Shown here in pieces: positions 18,176 to 25,732 of a stretch of 64,000 nt of DNA (its first letter is position 1; each line of letters begins with the position of its first letter). The DNA is taken from positions 186,001-250,000 of the forward strand of contig NZ_QICB01000001.1 in assembly GCF_003725295.1 (NCBI RefSeq). Reading direction: 5' to 3'. Source of the DNA: Slackia faecicanis. GTDB taxonomy: Bacteria > Actinomycetota > Coriobacteriia > Coriobacteriales > Eggerthellaceae. The position numbers and the translations under genes were made by a program. The notes beneath the pieces are model-generated. The model searched no databases and was not told the DNA's origin. It saw only the letters and a program-made list of their open reading frames with translations.

Positions 18176-19030
18176 CTACCGTTCGTCTGCCGCGACGCAG
18201 TGGCCGTCGGTCTTGCCGCCGAGAAGGCCCTCGTCGGCATGGTCGCAGTGAAGCGCGCCGCGCTCGCCGGCAGCCTCTTCGGCATGGCGCGCGAAACGCT
18301 CGAACCCGGCGCGGTCGATTTCTTCCACGAGCGACGCGTCGCCGCTTTCGACCAGCCTTCCGTCCACGATCACATGCACGCAGTCGATCGACAGGTTTTC
18401 GAGGATGCGGGTGTTGTGCGTGATGATGACGAGCGTGCCGTCGCAGGATTCGCGATAGGCGCGGATGCCGCGCGACACCACGCCGAGCGCGTCGACATCG
18501 AGGCCCGAGTCGGTTTCGTCCAGGATGGCCAGGCGCGGCTCGAGCAGCAGCAATTGGAGCATCTCGAGCTTCTTCTTCTCGCCGCCCGAAAAGCCGACGC
18601 CCAGTTCGCGCTCGAGATAGGAAGGGTCCATTTCGAGCTTTTCGGCCAGGTCGGCGATGCGGCGGCGGAAGCGCTTGCCCTTCATCTCGATGCCTTCGCG
18701 GCCTGCGGTTTGGGCGCGAAGGAGGCTTGAGACCGGCACGCCCGGAATCTCCACCGGGGCCTGGAAGCTCAAAAACACGCCGGCGCGGGACCGCTTGTCG
18801 GGGGAGAGGTCGACGATATCGTTTCCTGCGAAGACGATCGATCCTTCGTCGACGTCGTAGGCGGGGTCGCCCATGACGACGTGGCCGAAGGTCGATTTGC
18901 CGGCCCCGTTCGGGCCCATGATGACATGGGTCTGGCCGGCGGGAATGTCGATCGATATATCGCGGAGGATGGGTTTTCCATCGGCGGAGGCGCTAAGGCC
19001 CTGGACAGAAAGCAGGATGTCAGGGTTCAT
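18176..19030 (-). CDS. sufC: SufC, Fe-S cluster assembly ATPase
   Basis: A 284-residue ABC-type ATPase that powers the SufB/SufD scaffold. Walker A is 'GPNGAGKST' at residues 39-47, the signature is 'GFSGGEKKK' near 146-154, and 'LAILDETDSGLDVDALG' is the Walker B/D-loop typical of SufC. The C-terminal 25 residues, including a His/Cys-containing stretch, extend past the usual SufC length of about 250. It is the first gene of the operon, with an AGAAAGG ribosome site and a promoter about 40 nt upstream. Confidence 0.95.
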   Translation of the reverse strand: MNPDILLSVQGLSASADGKPILRDISIDIPAGQTHVIMGPNGAGKSTFGHVVMGDPAYDVDEGSIVFAGNDIVDLSPDKRSRAGVFLSFQAPVEIPGVPVSSLLRAQTAGREGIEMKGKRFRRRIADLAEKLEMDPSYLERELGVGFSGGEKKKLEMLQLLLLEPRLAILDETDSGLDVDALGVVSRGIRAYRESCDGTLVIITHNTRILENLSIDCVHVIVDGRLVESGDASLVEEIDRAGFERFARHAEEAAGERGALHCDHADEGLLGGKTDGHCVAADER

Positions 19031-19041
19031 GGCATGCCTTT

Positions 19042-19070
19042 CTAATCATATTAAATTTCTAGGATTAAAA
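19042..19070. promoter_or_regulatory. Candidate Rrf2/IscR operator, copy 1
   Basis: CTAATCATATTAAA begins an AT-rich segment ending in ATTAAAA. It resembles the segment at 19096-19126 (CTAATTCATACTAAA ... ATTAAAA). The two copies flank the suf promoter, one over the transcribed leader and one upstream of the -35 box. Confidence 0.4.
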
Positions 19071-19094
19071 TACGGCATGCCGACGAGGTGTCAA
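19067..19094 (-). promoter_or_regulatory. suf operon promoter
   Basis: On the minus strand a perfect TTGACA -35 (19089-19094) and a TATTTT -10 (19067-19072) are spaced by 16 nt, about 40 nt upstream of the sufC start. Confidence 0.7.
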
Positions 19095-19095
19095 G

Positions 19096-19126
19096 CTAAT
19101 TCATACTAAAAAGGTATCAATTAAAA
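19096..19126. promoter_or_regulatory. Candidate Rrf2/IscR operator, copy 2
   Basis: This copy contains a near-perfect inverted repeat, ATTCATAC-7 nt-GTATCAAT (19099-19121, one mismatch), just upstream of the suf -35 box, in the interval after the Rrf2 gene. Confidence 0.45.
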
Positions 19127-19161
19127 CAAACGCCGCATCTTCGTGCGGCGCGGGGAAGATC

Positions 19162-19602
19162 TTATGATTCGCCGCCTGTCGCGCAGGCTTCGATCCGATG
19201 GGGGCGGGCCAAATCGTCCAAGGTCACGCCGTCGACGTAGGATTCGATCGCCTCGTCGAGGCCTTGCCAGAACGCGAGCGTGGTGCACGTGCCCATGCGG
19301 GGACAGTCGACGGCCTGCCCGTCGACGCAGGCGACGGGCGCGGTGCTGCCTTCGGCGGAGCGCAGAATGTCGCCCGCCGTCACCGACGACGCCTCGCGGG
19401 CGAGAAGGTAGCCTCCTCGTTGGCCGCGCACGCTCTTGAGCAGGCCGTCACGCGTCAGGGAGCGCACGAGCTGCTCGAGGTATTTGAGCGGCATATGCTC
19501 GCGCTGGGCCACGTCTTTCAGCGACACGGGCGCTTCTTGCGCGTTGACGGCGACATCGACCATGAGCCGCATGGCGTAGCGCCCTTTCGTCGAGATCATC
19601 AT
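19162..19602 (-). CDS. Rrf2 family Fe-S-type regulator (IscR-like) of the suf operon
   Basis: A 146-residue Rrf2 regulator. The winged helix-turn-helix fills residues 1-65 ('KGRYAMRLMVDVA', 'LEQLVRSLTRDGLLKSVRG'), and three cysteines, Cys92, Cys100 and Cys106, have nearly the spacing of the [2Fe-2S] ligands of IscR. It should therefore sense cluster status and repress suf when clusters are abundant, although the sequence does not prove cluster binding. It lies directly upstream of sufC, in the same direction, with a 131-nt interval holding the suf promoter and two similar AT-rich sites. SufR-like and CymR-like functions are alternatives. Confidence 0.85.
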   Translation of the reverse strand: MMISTKGRYAMRLMVDVAVNAQEAPVSLKDVAQREHMPLKYLEQLVRSLTRDGLLKSVRGQRGGYLLAREASSVTAGDILRSAEGSTAPVACVDGQAVDCPRMGTCTTLAFWQGLDEAIESYVDGVTLDDLARPHRIEACATGGES

Positions 19603-19717
19603 GGCCGCTCCTTCGGGTCGTTCAAGCAGGTGCCCTTATAGTAGCACTCGCGATGCGATTGTCGCGCCCGAATGCCGCGGTCCGCCCGCACGGGCCTGCG
19701 GCGGGCGAGCCGTGCAC

Positions 19718-19750
19718 GAAAAAGCCCGGCCTCCGAAGAAGCCGGGCTCG
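19718..19750 (-). terminator. Terminator of the DUF5692-like gene
   Basis: On the minus strand an AGCCCGGC/GCCGGGCT stem (19741-19748 with 19723-19730) is followed by a TTTTTC tract, about 60 nt after the stop codon. Confidence 0.75.
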
Positions 19751-19809
19751 GGTCCGTGTCGCCGGCCGCAGCCGGGTCGGCGGAACGTGCGTGCTCGAAG
19801 CTATCGCCG

Positions 19810-20805
19810 TTAAGCCGTCTCGCCGCTTTCCTCTTCGCGGCGATCCATGGCCTTGACGAAGTCGCGGGTGCCCGTGAACACTTCGTGGGTGTAGGGGTTC
19901 ACGCCGAGCTTCTTGGCGCGGTAGACGATGTATCCGAGGGCCGCGATATTGGCGACCAGCGCGATCACGGAGATGGCCAGGTTGATGTCGGGGTTATTGA
20001 CCGAGTTCACCGCGAACACGCTGTCGTTGGCGAACATGGGGCAGACCTGGCAGAACATGCACCAGATGGCCAGCGTGTAGGCGCGGTTCTGGATCCAGCC
20101 GCCCTTGTTCCAGATCGCATTGGCTACCGTGGGCGCCAGCAGCAGCGCCAGGCCGCAGTACCAGGAGTGCGTGGGCAGGCAGTTGTAGGTGTAGCAGAAG
20201 TTCCACAGGTCGTAGGCGAGGATGAACACCCAGGTCATATCGGGCCAGAGCATGTCCTGCTTCTTCTTGGACACGTAGATGCCCCACCAGCCGGTCATGC
20301 AGAAGATGTTGATGATGCCGGCGATGCCGTTGAACACGTTATGCCAACCGCCGTAGAGGGTGACGCCTTCGGAGGAGACCCAGGTGGTGCCGAAAGCGCG
20401 CACGGCGCTTTCGAAGTCGCTCACCACGGCGATCAGGATATTGATGGCCACGATGACGAAGGGGAAGGCCTTGAACCAATGGCTCTTGCCGATCTTGCCC
20501 CAGCGATATTTCAGGGCCATGAAGCCGATGCAGCCGATGGTCGCCGCATAGAGCTTCGCGTAGTGGAACCAGCTGTTCATATCGGTATAGGTGGGGTTGT
20601 TCAAGGCCCACTGCGCGCCCGCCGCCGCGCTGATGCTGATCGCGATGAAGTACACGGTCAGGATGGCGGGAACGACGAGGAAGCAGATGATGCCGCCCGC
20701 TTTGGTGCGGCGGGCGAATTCGTTCATCAGGATCAGGCCGACGAAGACGACGACCCATCCGACCCATTGGAAGACGGCGGTATCGCCGTATACGTCGAAT
20801 AGCAT
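19810..20805 (-). CDS. DUF5692-like polytopic membrane protein
   Basis: A 331-residue membrane protein with about eight or nine hydrophobic segments, starting at 'VFQWVGWVVVFVGLILMNE' (given in part) and rich in Trp, Asn and Tyr. A loop near residues 265-275 carries two cysteines in 'MFCQVCPMF', and another has 'LPTHSWYCG'. I recall this family as DUF5692, which is common in Eggerthellaceae, but its function is not established. It lies downstream of, and in the same direction as, a TetR regulator that may control it. I see no transporter motif, haem motif or ATPase. The hydrophilic C-terminus (about 305-331) is charged and probably cytoplasmic. Confidence 0.65.
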   Translation of the reverse strand: MLFDVYGDTAVFQWVGWVVVFVGLILMNEFARRTKAGGIICFLVVPAILTVYFIAISISAAAGAQWALNNPTYTDMNSWFHYAKLYAATIGCIGFMALKYRWGKIGKSHWFKAFPFVIVAINILIAVVSDFESAVRAFGTTWVSSEGVTLYGGWHNVFNGIAGIINIFCMTGWWGIYVSKKKQDMLWPDMTWVFILAYDLWNFCYTYNCLPTHSWYCGLALLLAPTVANAIWNKGGWIQNRAYTLAIWCMFCQVCPMFANDSVFAVNSVNNPDINLAISVIALVANIAALGYIVYRAKKLGVNPYTHEVFTGTRDFVKAMDRREEESGETA

Positions 20806-20979
20806 GGTGACTCCTTGGTAATGCGATGGTTGAATGGTTGCGCCGTTGCGCCGTCGCCGTCCTTTCCCGGCCTTCGATGCGCGATTTCGGGCGCTCGAGC
20901 CTGACGCTTCGCGATGGGAAGCGTCGAAGGGAAGCGCCGGGTCGCGGCTTGTTTTTCGATGCGGCCGTGCCGCACTGTT

Positions 20980-21546
20980 CTATACTCGGATGCGCCCTCG
21001 GTCGAGATGCAGGGACTGGGCGACGATGTCTTCGATGACCGCGTCGGGGGCTTCGGGGTGCGACCGCACGTATCCCGCGACGCCGAGGATCAGCACGTAG
21101 AAGGATTCGTAGACGTGCTCGATGCGGACCTCGTGCAGGCGCTCGTAATCTTGCACCGTGGTGGCGACGATGTAGCGCGCCGCCTGGTCCGCCACGCGGT
21201 TGATGAAATCGATGTAGAGCGCGGCGTTTTCGCGCGACGCCAGCGCGCGGCGGAACGAATCGCGTTCGAAGAGCGCGCGGCGCAGCACGGGGACGAGCGT
21301 GTCGAGCGCGCCGTCCACATCGCCTTCCACGCGGCAGTCGTTCCATGCCTTGAGCATGGCGAGGAAGTCTTCGATATACGAGTCGAGCACGGCCGACGTG
21401 ACGGCGTCTTTGTCGGTGAAGTAGTGGTAGAAAAGGCTGCGCGTGACGCCGACCCTGTCGGCGATGTCTTGCACGGACGTTTTGGCGAGGCCCTTTTCTT
21501 CGTAGAGTTCGCGCGTGCAGGCGATGATCTGCTCTCGGCGGCCCAT
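20980..21546 (-). CDS. TetR/AcrR family transcriptional regulator
   Basis: A 188-residue TetR-type regulator. The DNA-binding region is at residues 5-50, with 'TSVQDIADRVGVTRSLFYHYF' (given in part; the key motif is 'RSLFYHYF'). The C-terminal domain shows no recognised ligand site. It precedes the DUF5692-like gene on the same strand by 174 nt and lies 316 nt from the start of the divergent cytochrome operon, so either could be its target. A perfect palindrome about 150 nt upstream is a candidate operator. Confidence 0.85.
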   Translation of the reverse strand: MGRREQIIACTRELYEEKGLAKTSVQDIADRVGVTRSLFYHYFTDKDAVTSAVLDSYIEDFLAMLKAWNDCRVEGDVDGALDTLVPVLRRALFERDSFRRALASRENAALYIDFINRVADQAARYIVATTVQDYERLHEVRIEHVYESFYVLILGVAGYVRSHPEAPDAVIEDIVAQSLHLDRGRIRV

Positions 21547-21697
21547 GGCTCCTCCTTCGGCGCGGATGCGGCGCGCCTTGCGGTTCGCGCGCGTTTCCCC
21601 GCGGCCTTCATGTGTGCGGCGAGGGCGTGAAACGCACGTTCCCCTTTGTGCGCCGTCTCGTCGCGTTCCCCTTGATTTCTGCAGGATACGCTCCTTT

Positions 21698-21712
21698 TTG
21701 ACGCCCCGTCAA
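21698..21712. promoter_or_regulatory. Candidate TetR operator palindrome
   Basis: TTGACGCCCCGTCAA is a perfect 6-3-6 palindrome. A further CGTCAAT lies at 21731-21737, giving repeated TTGACG elements on the minus strand that could also serve as the TetR gene's -35. Confidence 0.4.
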
Positions 21713-21782
21713 TGTACAGTTCCGCGAATCCGTCAATCCGTAAAAAACCAGTACAAAGGCTATTTTCAGGCGAATATACACG

Positions 21783-21791
21783 TGCTATAGT
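21783..21791 (+). promoter_or_regulatory. Extended -10 promoter of the exported-reductase operon
   Basis: TGCTATAGT matches an extended -10 (TGnTATAGT) about 72 nt upstream of the cytochrome start. No clear -35 is seen, as is usual for this promoter type. Confidence 0.5.
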
Positions 21792-21804
21792 TCGCGCCGT
21801 AAAG

Positions 21805-21840
21805 TTCATTGATGTAATGAATTAAAAACTTCAATGAAGT
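21805..21840. promoter_or_regulatory. Two palindromic operator candidates just after the promoter
   Basis: TTCATTGATGTAATGAA (21805-21821, 6-bp arms) and ACTTCAATGAAGT (21828-21840, 6-bp arms) lie directly downstream of the predicted start site, where bound protein would block transcription. The first matches a site upstream of the tandem-MarR gene at 26685-26699 in 12 of 15 positions when read on the minus strand. Confidence 0.6.
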
Positions 21841-21862
21841 AAAAGAACGAGAGGGGGAAAGG

Positions 21863-22498
21863 ATGGGCGAGAAAGAACGGCAGGACGGTTTCGAAGCGCC
21901 GCAGACGCATGGGGAGGATGCGTCCGCCGTCGAGACGTCGGGCGTCGAAGGCCCTCGCGAGCCGCGCGCGAAAAGAAGGTGGCCGATCGTCGTGGGCTGC
22001 GTCGCGCTGGTGCTCGCGCTTGCGGGCGCCGGGCTTTTCGCATGGCATCAGACGCCGGGCTTTTGCAACGCGGTCTGCCACGTGCCGATGGACAACTACG
22101 TGCAGGGGTATTTCGAAGACGAGAGCCTGTGCGCGAACGCGCATTATCGTGCCGGCACGTCGTGCCTCGATTGTCACGAGCCCAAGCTCGAAGAGCAGGT
22201 GGCCGAAGGGCTCGCGTGGGTCCGCGGCGATTTCCGGGTGGACGAGAACGGCGACATCGCCACGGTCGGCGTGACCGCCGACGAGAAGATGTGCACCCAG
22301 GGCGGCTGCCATGACATGAAGGACGTGATCGCGGCCACCGCAGATTGGGGCGGCGAGGCGGGCGTCAATCCGCACGAGTCGCATCAAGGAGCGCCGATCG
22401 ATTGCAGCAACTGCCACGGCGTGCACAAGGTGTCGAACATGTATTGCAACGCGTGCCACGACTACCTGACGCCCGAAGGGTGGACGAATCCCGCATAA
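21863..22498 (+). CDS. Membrane-anchored NapC/NirT-type multihaem cytochrome c
   Basis: A 211-residue quinol-dehydrogenase-like cytochrome. A 40-residue acidic N-terminal tail and basic 'RAKRRW' precede one membrane helix (about 41-61); the rest is extracytoplasmic. Five possible haem c sites follow: CNAVCH (68-73, CX3CH), CLDCH (101-105), CTQGGCH (144-150, CX4CH), CSNCH (181-185) and CNACH (195-199). NapC/NrfH proteins take electrons from menaquinol and pass them to a periplasm-facing reductase. The next genes encode an FMN-binding lipoprotein and a Tat-exported flavoprotein, the probable recipients. The ATG follows a GAGGGGGAAAGG ribosome site. Two spacings are unusual, so the real haem number is uncertain. 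Confidence 0.85.
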   Translation: MGEKERQDGFEAPQTHGEDASAVETSGVEGPREPRAKRRWPIVVGCVALVLALAGAGLFAWHQTPGFCNAVCHVPMDNYVQGYFEDESLCANAHYRAGTSCLDCHEPKLEEQVAEGLAWVRGDFRVDENGDIATVGVTADEKMCTQGGCHDMKDVIAATADWGGEAGVNPHESHQGAPIDCSNCHGVHKVSNMYCNACHDYLTPEGWTNPA

Positions 22499-22562
22499 GG
22501 CTCAGGAGCCGTTGATTCGAAACATGCAGAGGCGGGATCGCCGCTTCTCGAGGGGAGGTTCT

Positions 22563-23057
22563 ATGAAGGGGAAGACGCAGGCGGCGGCAGGGGCCGCGGC
22601 CGCGCTCATGCTTGGCCTGACGGGCTGCGCGGCGTCGTTCGAAGGGTCTGGGTCGAAAGACGCGGCGAGCGCCGAGCAGCTCGCCATGCGCACCGACGAC
22701 CCGTGGGCGGCGGTGCAGACGGAAGCCGTGCGCACGCACGCCGAGAAAACGTATGCCGACGGCGTTTACACCGGCACAGGAACGGCTATGGAGGGCCTGG
22801 TCACTGTCACGCTTTTGGTGGACGGCAACCGCATTTCGTGTTTGGAGGTGACCCAGGAGGGCGAAAGCCAGAGCCGCGGCGGCTACGAAGCGGTGCGCGA
22901 CGGCACGTTCGCCGCCATGATCGAGGCGGCGCAGGGCTCCGATATCGATGCGGTCAGCGGAGCCACCATCACGACGGCCGGCGTGAAGATGGCCGTAAAC
23001 GACGCGTTGGCTCAGGCCGAAACGGCGCAGGGCGACACCGCGGCGGCGGGCGAATAG
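22563..23057 (+). CDS. FMN-binding domain lipoprotein
   Basis: A 164-residue exported electron carrier. The signal peptide ends in the lipobox LTGC with Cys22, so it should be anchored to the outer face of the membrane. The FMN_bind domain covers about residues 65-150 and ends with 'DAVSGATITTAG', matching the motif in which a Thr is covalently flavinylated by ApbE; no apbE gene is in the window. ATG at 22563 follows GAGGGGAGG. It lies between the NapC-type cytochrome and the Tat flavoprotein and probably relays electrons from one to the other. Confidence 0.85.
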   Translation: MKGKTQAAAGAAAALMLGLTGCAASFEGSGSKDAASAEQLAMRTDDPWAAVQTEAVRTHAEKTYADGVYTGTGTAMEGLVTVTLLVDGNRISCLEVTQEGESQSRGGYEAVRDGTFAAMIEAAQGSDIDAVSGATITTAGVKMAVNDALAQAETAQGDTAAAGE

Positions 23058-23063
23058 GGGGTC

Positions 23064-24908
23064 ATGATGAACGATTACATGAACGAAGGGATGTCGCGTC
23101 GCGACTTTCTGGCCCGCGCGGCGGCCGCCGGAGCAGGAGCCGTCGCCGTCGGGGCCTTCGCGGCGCAGCCCGCCCAGGCGGTCGAAGAGGGCTTTATCGG
23201 CGACTGGGCGGCCGACGGGTCGCGCGCGGTCGAGGTTCCTGCAAGCGCGGACACGAATGCGACGGCGCCCGACGGCACGTATCGCGAGCATAACGCAGCG
23301 GCGTTTCCCGCGAACGACGCATCGCCCATTCCTCCGCGCCCGGTTCCCGAAACCTGGGATTACGAGTGCGACATCTGCGTGGTCGGCGCAGGCGGCGGCG
23401 GACTGAACGCGGCCGCGCGCGCCGCCGAGCTGGGCGCTTCGGTGATCTGCGTGGAGGCCGCCGGCCTCCACGGCGGCAACGCCCAAGAGGCGGGCATGTG
23501 CGGCATCCTGGGCGGCTCGAAAATGCAGGAGTCGAAGCGTTTCGCGTTTCCGTCCTATCCGTTCGACGCCAAAGCCCTGACCGATTGGGCCATGGACGAA
23601 TACCATTACGCCGCCGATCCGAAGCTGATCTACAAAATCGCCGAACAGGGCGGCCCGAGCTTGGACTGGATGGCCGAATGCGGCGTGCAATGGCGCTTGG
23701 GCGAAGTGCCCGTGTACGTGGCTCCCAAAAACGCCACGCTCGACCACCACGTGCTCAAGATGAAAGACGCCACCGATGCCATGTTCAACTACGGCCAGCG
23801 CAAAGGCGTCGACTATCGCTTCCAGTGCCCGGCCGTGGCGCTCGTGCAAGACGGCGACGGACGCATCGTAGGCGTCGTGTGCAAGGAAGACTATCAGCAC
23901 GAGGTGTTCATCCATGCCGCGGCGGCCGTCATTCTGACCGCGGGCGGCTTCTGCAACAACAAGGCGCTGCTCGACCGCTATATTCCCACGGCGGCGATGG
24001 GCTGTGCGTCGAGCTATCTCACCTTGGGCGAGACGGGCGAATGCTTCCGCATGGGCCTCGGCGTCGGGGCCGACGTGTCGGGCTTCAACAGCTCGGCGAG
24101 CTTCGACGGCGGCGTGGATTGGGAGGCCGAAGGCGGCCAATGGGCGCGATTCCTCTACGATGGCATGACGCAGCTCTCGCGTCAGCCCTGGCTGACGATC
24201 GACCGCTGCGGCAATCGCTTGCGCTACATGGACAGCCGCGTCGGCGAAGACGGCGCGAACGCGATCTATGCGCTGGGCGACCTCGCCACGATCCAGATGA
24301 CGCCTCCCGGGCACCGCTCCTACATCATCTTCGACGCGAACTACGAGGACCATCTGGCCGGGTTCGCGCAGGAGCACTGCCGCAAGCTCATCACGCCCGA
24401 CCTCGAGCAGATCGAGAAAGTGCCGCCGCATTACCGCGATTGGCACCACGGCGTGCAGGACGCGATCGACGCCGACGTGCTCAAGCGCCGCGACACGCTC
24501 GAAGAGCTCGAAGCCGACCTGGGATTCGCACCCGGCGTGCTGGTCGATGCCGTGGCGAAGTGGAACGAGGCCTGCGAGCGCGGAGAAGACGACTACCTGT
24601 ATCCCATGCCGAAAGAGTGGCTCCATGCGATCGTCGAGCCGCCGTTTTACGGCTGTCGCATCGGCGGCAATCTGTACGGAACCAAGGCGGGCCTGGCGAT
24701 CAACGAGGATATGCAGGTCATGGGTATCGACGGAAGGCCTGTCGCAGGCCTGTACGCAGGCTGGCACACCGCGGGCGGCGCCTGCGGCGAGAACAGCTAT
24801 GTGGGCGACCCCATCCTCGGGTCGCTGATGGGCGATGTGGGCCTGGCGTTTTGCGGAGGATATCTGTGCGGCACGTCGGCCGTCGAGCACGAGTTGGACC
24901 GCGCCTAG
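23064..24908 (+). CDS. Tat-exported FAD-dependent reductase (fumarate-reductase flavoprotein family)
   Basis: A 614-residue flavoprotein with a Tat signal ('SRRDFLARAA', residues 11-20, cleavage near AQA-V40). The FAD-binding 'VVGAGGGGLNAA' lies at 106-117 and the second FAD region is 'GLYAGWHTAGGACGENSY' near 565-582. Family relatives reduce fumarate, urocanate or cardiac glycosides outside the membrane. Here the segment that in fumarate reductases carries the proton-donor Arg (HGxNRLGG-like) reads 'CGENSYVGDPILG', and the upstream His of the 'HxTxGG' segment is replaced in 'LYGTKAGLAIN', so it is probably not a fumarate reductase. Substrate unknown. Electrons probably come from the two preceding gene products. 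Confidence 0.85.
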   Translation: MMNDYMNEGMSRRDFLARAAAAGAGAVAVGAFAAQPAQAVEEGFIGDWAADGSRAVEVPASADTNATAPDGTYREHNAAAFPANDASPIPPRPVPETWDYECDICVVGAGGGGLNAAARAAELGASVICVEAAGLHGGNAQEAGMCGILGGSKMQESKRFAFPSYPFDAKALTDWAMDEYHYAADPKLIYKIAEQGGPSLDWMAECGVQWRLGEVPVYVAPKNATLDHHVLKMKDATDAMFNYGQRKGVDYRFQCPAVALVQDGDGRIVGVVCKEDYQHEVFIHAAAAVILTAGGFCNNKALLDRYIPTAAMGCASSYLTLGETGECFRMGLGVGADVSGFNSSASFDGGVDWEAEGGQWARFLYDGMTQLSRQPWLTIDRCGNRLRYMDSRVGEDGANAIYALGDLATIQMTPPGHRSYIIFDANYEDHLAGFAQEHCRKLITPDLEQIEKVPPHYRDWHHGVQDAIDADVLKRRDTLEELEADLGFAPGVLVDAVAKWNEACERGEDDYLYPMPKEWLHAIVEPPFYGCRIGGNLYGTKAGLAINEDMQVMGIDGRPVAGLYAGWHTAGGACGENSYVGDPILGSLMGDVGLAFCGGYLCGTSAVEHELDRA

Positions 24909-24929
24909 AGGCGCCGCTGGGAGGTTGAG

Positions 24930-25661
24930 ATGGCTACATTGATGAAAGATATGGCGCGCCCGTACGCCGGGCTGTTCGCCATCGCGCTCGTGGTGGCGCT
25001 TTTGGCCAGGATGGGCCTGTGGGTCATGGACATGACAGGCACGATCGCCTACGACTATATTTCCGCGTCGGGCGTGGCCGTTTTGGACGTGATCTGCTCC
25101 ATCCTCACCGGTTCGGCGTTCGTCGCGTTCGTATTCGCGGGATCGCTGGCCCTGACGCTTTCGACGGCGGGCGTGGCGCTTTACGGCTATCTGACGCGCC
25201 GAGATGCGATTCCCGCCCATCCGGGCACCGCGTTTTTGTGGGGCTGGGCCACGGCGCTCGTGGCGATCGCGTGCCTGGGCATCGTGGCGAGCGGCATCCT
25301 GAGCGGCGTGCAGGTCGCGTCGATGAGCTCGAAGCTGCCGGGAACGCTCGCGCTGATCGCGGCGGTCGCGGTGTTCGCGGCGTTCATCGGCACGCTGCTG
25401 ATGGCGGCGTCGCTGGTCGTGCATGCGTGCATCGTGCGCGCGGAATCGCCGTGCGCGCTGGCGAAGAACCTGGTCGTCGCCACGGCGGCGTGCGGCGTCG
25501 TGGTAATGCTGCTGACGGTGGGCACGTTCGCCTCGATCGATACGGTTTCGATCAACCTCGCGCGCGCAGGCGGATGGTTCGTCGCCGACATCGCGGCGAA
25601 TGCGGCCATGGCGGCGATCGCATGGCGCATGGCGAAAAACGCCCGGCCGACCGCGGCATAG
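24930..25661 (+). CDS. Hypothetical polytopic membrane protein of the exported-reductase operon
   Basis: A 243-residue protein with about six hydrophobic helices (near 15-35, 45-80, 100-125, 135-165, 178-200, 208-230) and short loops. I do not recognise a family: no haem, Fe-S, ATPase or transporter motif is evident. It starts 21 nt after the flavoprotein with a GGGAGG ribosome site and ends at a strong terminator, so it is the last gene of the operon. Possible roles include substrate uptake or membrane attachment of the reductase, but nothing in the sequence decides this. Confidence 0.75.
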   Translation: MATLMKDMARPYAGLFAIALVVALLARMGLWVMDMTGTIAYDYISASGVAVLDVICSILTGSAFVAFVFAGSLALTLSTAGVALYGYLTRRDAIPAHPGTAFLWGWATALVAIACLGIVASGILSGVQVASMSSKLPGTLALIAAVAVFAAFIGTLLMAASLVVHACIVRAESPCALAKNLVVATAACGVVVMLLTVGTFASIDTVSINLARAGGWFVADIAANAAMAAIAWRMAKNARPTAA

Positions 25662-25683
25662 ATAATAGATAAAGAACCGCAGA

Positions 25684-25718
25684 CGAAGACGGCCCCACGA
25701 GGGGCCGTCTTCGCTTTA
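25684..25718. terminator. Bidirectional terminator between the reductase operon and the MarR gene
   Basis: A 13-bp perfect stem (25684-25696 with 25701-25713) with an ACGA tetraloop is followed by CTTTA on the plus strand. The convergent MarR gene ends 20 nt away and could also use it. Confidence 0.75.
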
Positions 25719-25732
25719 TGAACCGTTTTCGC

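Larger units (their letters stand above)
21547..21862. other. 316-nt intergenic region between TetR and the cytochrome operon
   Basis: No gene is visible. It contains a TetR-side palindrome (21698-21712), an AT-rich run around 21735-21830, an extended -10 promoter and two palindromes directly before the cytochrome gene. Confidence 0.7.
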
